Origin: Cellulomonas wangsupingiae
GTDB lineage: Bacteria; Actinomycetota; Actinomycetes; Actinomycetales; Cellulomonadaceae
Direction: 5' to 3'
Length of the DNA stretch: 64,000 nucleotides
NCBI RefSeq assembly: GCF_024508275.1
Contig: NZ_CP101989.1
Coordinates: 1,302,001-1,366,000, forward strand
In this document: piece by piece, positions 63,774-64,000 of the stretch
Position numbering within the stretch: the stretch's first letter is position 1
How the letters are laid out: the number at the start of each line of letters is the position of its first letter
The notes under the pieces: generated by a model
Database searches by the model: none
Told to the model about the DNA's origin: nothing
Seen by the model: the letters and a program-made list of their open reading frames with translations, nothing else
Position numbers and translations under genes: made by a program

Positions 63774-64000
63774 TCAGGCCGACGGGCCGGGGTCGATGGC
63801 CGCCTGCAGCACGCCGACCAGCGCGGGGACGACGACGTCGGCGGGCAGCGCCTCGAGCGTCGCCATGACGCCCGCCAGCTCGTCGGGCAGGCCGTGGGTG
63901 AGCACACGCTCGACCAGGGACGGGTCGACCGCCGCGGGGGTGACCCCACGGACCTCGTCGGCGGAGCGCACGAGGTCGGCGGCGAGGGCGTCGACGACGT
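63774..64000 (-). CDS. C-terminal part of an unknown protein (partial)
   Basis: The frame enters from the right edge and stops at 63774-63776. The visible residues (DEVRGVTPAAVDPSLVERVLTHGLPDELAGVMATLEALPADVVVPALVGVLQAA) are helical and lack a known motif. It is convergent with the flavoprotein gene. The start lies outside the window, so no function can be given. Confidence 0.5.
   Translation of the reverse strand, partial: VVDALAADLVRSADEVRGVTPAAVDPSLVERVLTHGLPDELAGVMATLEALPADVVVPALVGVLQAAIDPGPSA

Overview
The window is high-GC actinobacterial DNA, most likely from a Cellulomonas-like member of the Micrococcales. This is inferred from the single fused kgd (2-oxoglutarate dehydrogenase E1/E2), the sigR-rsrA pair, the tiny ribosomal protein bL37, a tmRNA with tag ADSKRTDFALAA, heavy use of GTG starts, and many TANNNT boxes lying 6-8 bases before a start codon (leaderless transcription). 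Most of it is ordinary chromosomal backbone.

Layout. 1-7.4 kb: end of a Trypco2-like gene, a glycosylase-family protein, PNPOx, a cystine-type ABC transporter behind a Cys-rich leader peptide, an acyltransferase-like membrane protein, a methyltransferase and an FAH-family hydrolase. 7.4-12.6 kb: a trypsin-fold protein that has lost its catalytic residues, a small RelA/SpoT synthetase, gltX and a HAD phosphatase. 12.6-18.6 kb: methyltransferase, hisN, rsgA, aroA and a DoxX protein on the minus strand, divergent from sigR-rsrA; then bL37. 18.8-23.9 kb: a PilT-like ATPase, a DUF4097-PadR pair with its operator, an SGNH-like protein and a GlxA-type regulator. 24-29.9 kb: kgd and a two-component system. 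30-34.6 kb: two CNNM/CorC-type membrane proteins, a VanY-like carboxypeptidase and an aldose epimerase.

34.7-45.6 kb is a Flp/Tad pilus locus (tadA, tadB, tadC, pilin-like, tadE-like and tadG-like genes) interrupted by a lower-GC island of about 5.7 kb. The island is flanked by direct repeats of the promoter and 5' part of tadA. The outer copy is truncated; the inner copy rebuilds a full tadA. The island carries five overlapping genes: an unknown protein, an MFS exporter, a YcaQ/AlkZ-type DNA glycosylase with a QMD motif, and both halves of a ComDE-like thiamin-diphosphate decarboxylase. There is also one orphan gene. This looks like an acquired metabolite/self-resistance cassette and is the most novel part of the window.

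45.7-64 kb returns to backbone: a secreted propeller-like protein, a double universal stress protein, a LacI regulator with two perfect palindromes at its promoter, prfB, ftsE-ftsX-M23 hydrolase, smpB, a DUF2207 protein, a RecQ-type helicase, small membrane proteins, an ATP-dependent DNA ligase, ssrA (tmRNA, partner of SmpB), a methyltransferase and a flavoprotein behind a 12-codon upstream ORF.
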